Origin: an uncultured Acetatifactor sp.
Lineage (GTDB): Bacteria > Bacillota > Clostridia > Lachnospirales > Lachnospiraceae
Length of the DNA: 21,959 nt
Assembly (NCBI GenBank): GCA_910577035.1
Contig: CAJTKW010000003.1
Location: forward strand, 86,309-108,267
Direction: 5' to 3'
Positions 21,902-21,959 of this stretch are shown in pieces. The notes below the pieces were generated by a model, which was given only the letters and a program-made list of their open reading frames with translations, had not been told where the DNA came from and ran no database searches. Positions within the stretch are counted from its first letter, which is position 1. Each line of letters starts with the position of its first letter. The translations under genes and the position numbers were made by a program.

Positions 21902-21959
21902 GTCTCTCAAGTTTGGAAGCAAAATCGGCGTAACCCTTATAAACACTGGGCTGCGCCGA

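Overview
The window looks like chromosomal DNA from a Gram-positive anaerobe of the class Clostridia, most likely a gut-type Lachnospiraceae. The reasons are a PolC-type replicative DNA polymerase, strong AAGGAGG-like ribosome binding sites, sigma-A-type promoters, a tRNA gene with no encoded CCA, TTG and GTG starts, moderately high GC, and protein variants (divergent LigA, RNase H1 with a viroplasmin-like domain) that I associate with this lineage. The assignment rests on recognised protein families and not on a database search. Every gene I can support lies on the + strand.

Layout. 1-186 is the 3' end of a helical-bundle protein of unknown function. 262-1811 is a self-contained gdhA unit (palindrome, promoter, NADP-type glutamate dehydrogenase, terminator). 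1890-4515 holds an uncharacterised, strongly charged coiled-coil protein followed by a seven-TM diguanylate cyclase. 4525-6326 holds a hairpin, a promoter, and a second GGDEF protein with an extracytoplasmic ABC-type substrate-binding domain, closed by a strong terminator. 6344-9876 is a nucleic-acid block: RNase H1 with a 39-bp tandem-repeat linker, an RluF-like pseudouridine synthase, and a divergent NAD-dependent DNA ligase. 9957-10862 is metA, predicted to be an acetyl-CoA-using homoserine acyltransferase. 10881-13159 is a promoter followed by a degenerate HD-GYP protein and an orphan PilT-like ATPase. 13343-15885 is comM (yifB) and dprA. 15908-21673 is ispG and polC, overlapping by 4 bp. 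21692-21901 is a promoter, tRNA-Glu(CUC) and a terminator. The last 58 bases hold nothing I can identify.

How the genes may work together. Two themes stand out. The first is cyclic-di-GMP signalling: two GGDEF proteins with different sensor regions, plus an HD-GYP-like protein that has lost most metal ligands and the GYP motif and so looks more like a binding or scaffold protein than a phosphodiesterase. It lies 20 bp upstream of a PilT-like motor ATPase, which suggests a link between the nucleotide signal and type IV pilus retraction. The second is DNA uptake and processing: pilT, comM and dprA are consecutive, with ligA and rnhA a little upstream.

I did not find an obviously new large system. 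The most interesting candidates are the degenerate HD-GYP/PilT pair, a hidden degenerate GGDEF domain in the first cyclase, the repeat linker in RNase H1, and the uncharacterised charge-segregated coiled-coil protein.
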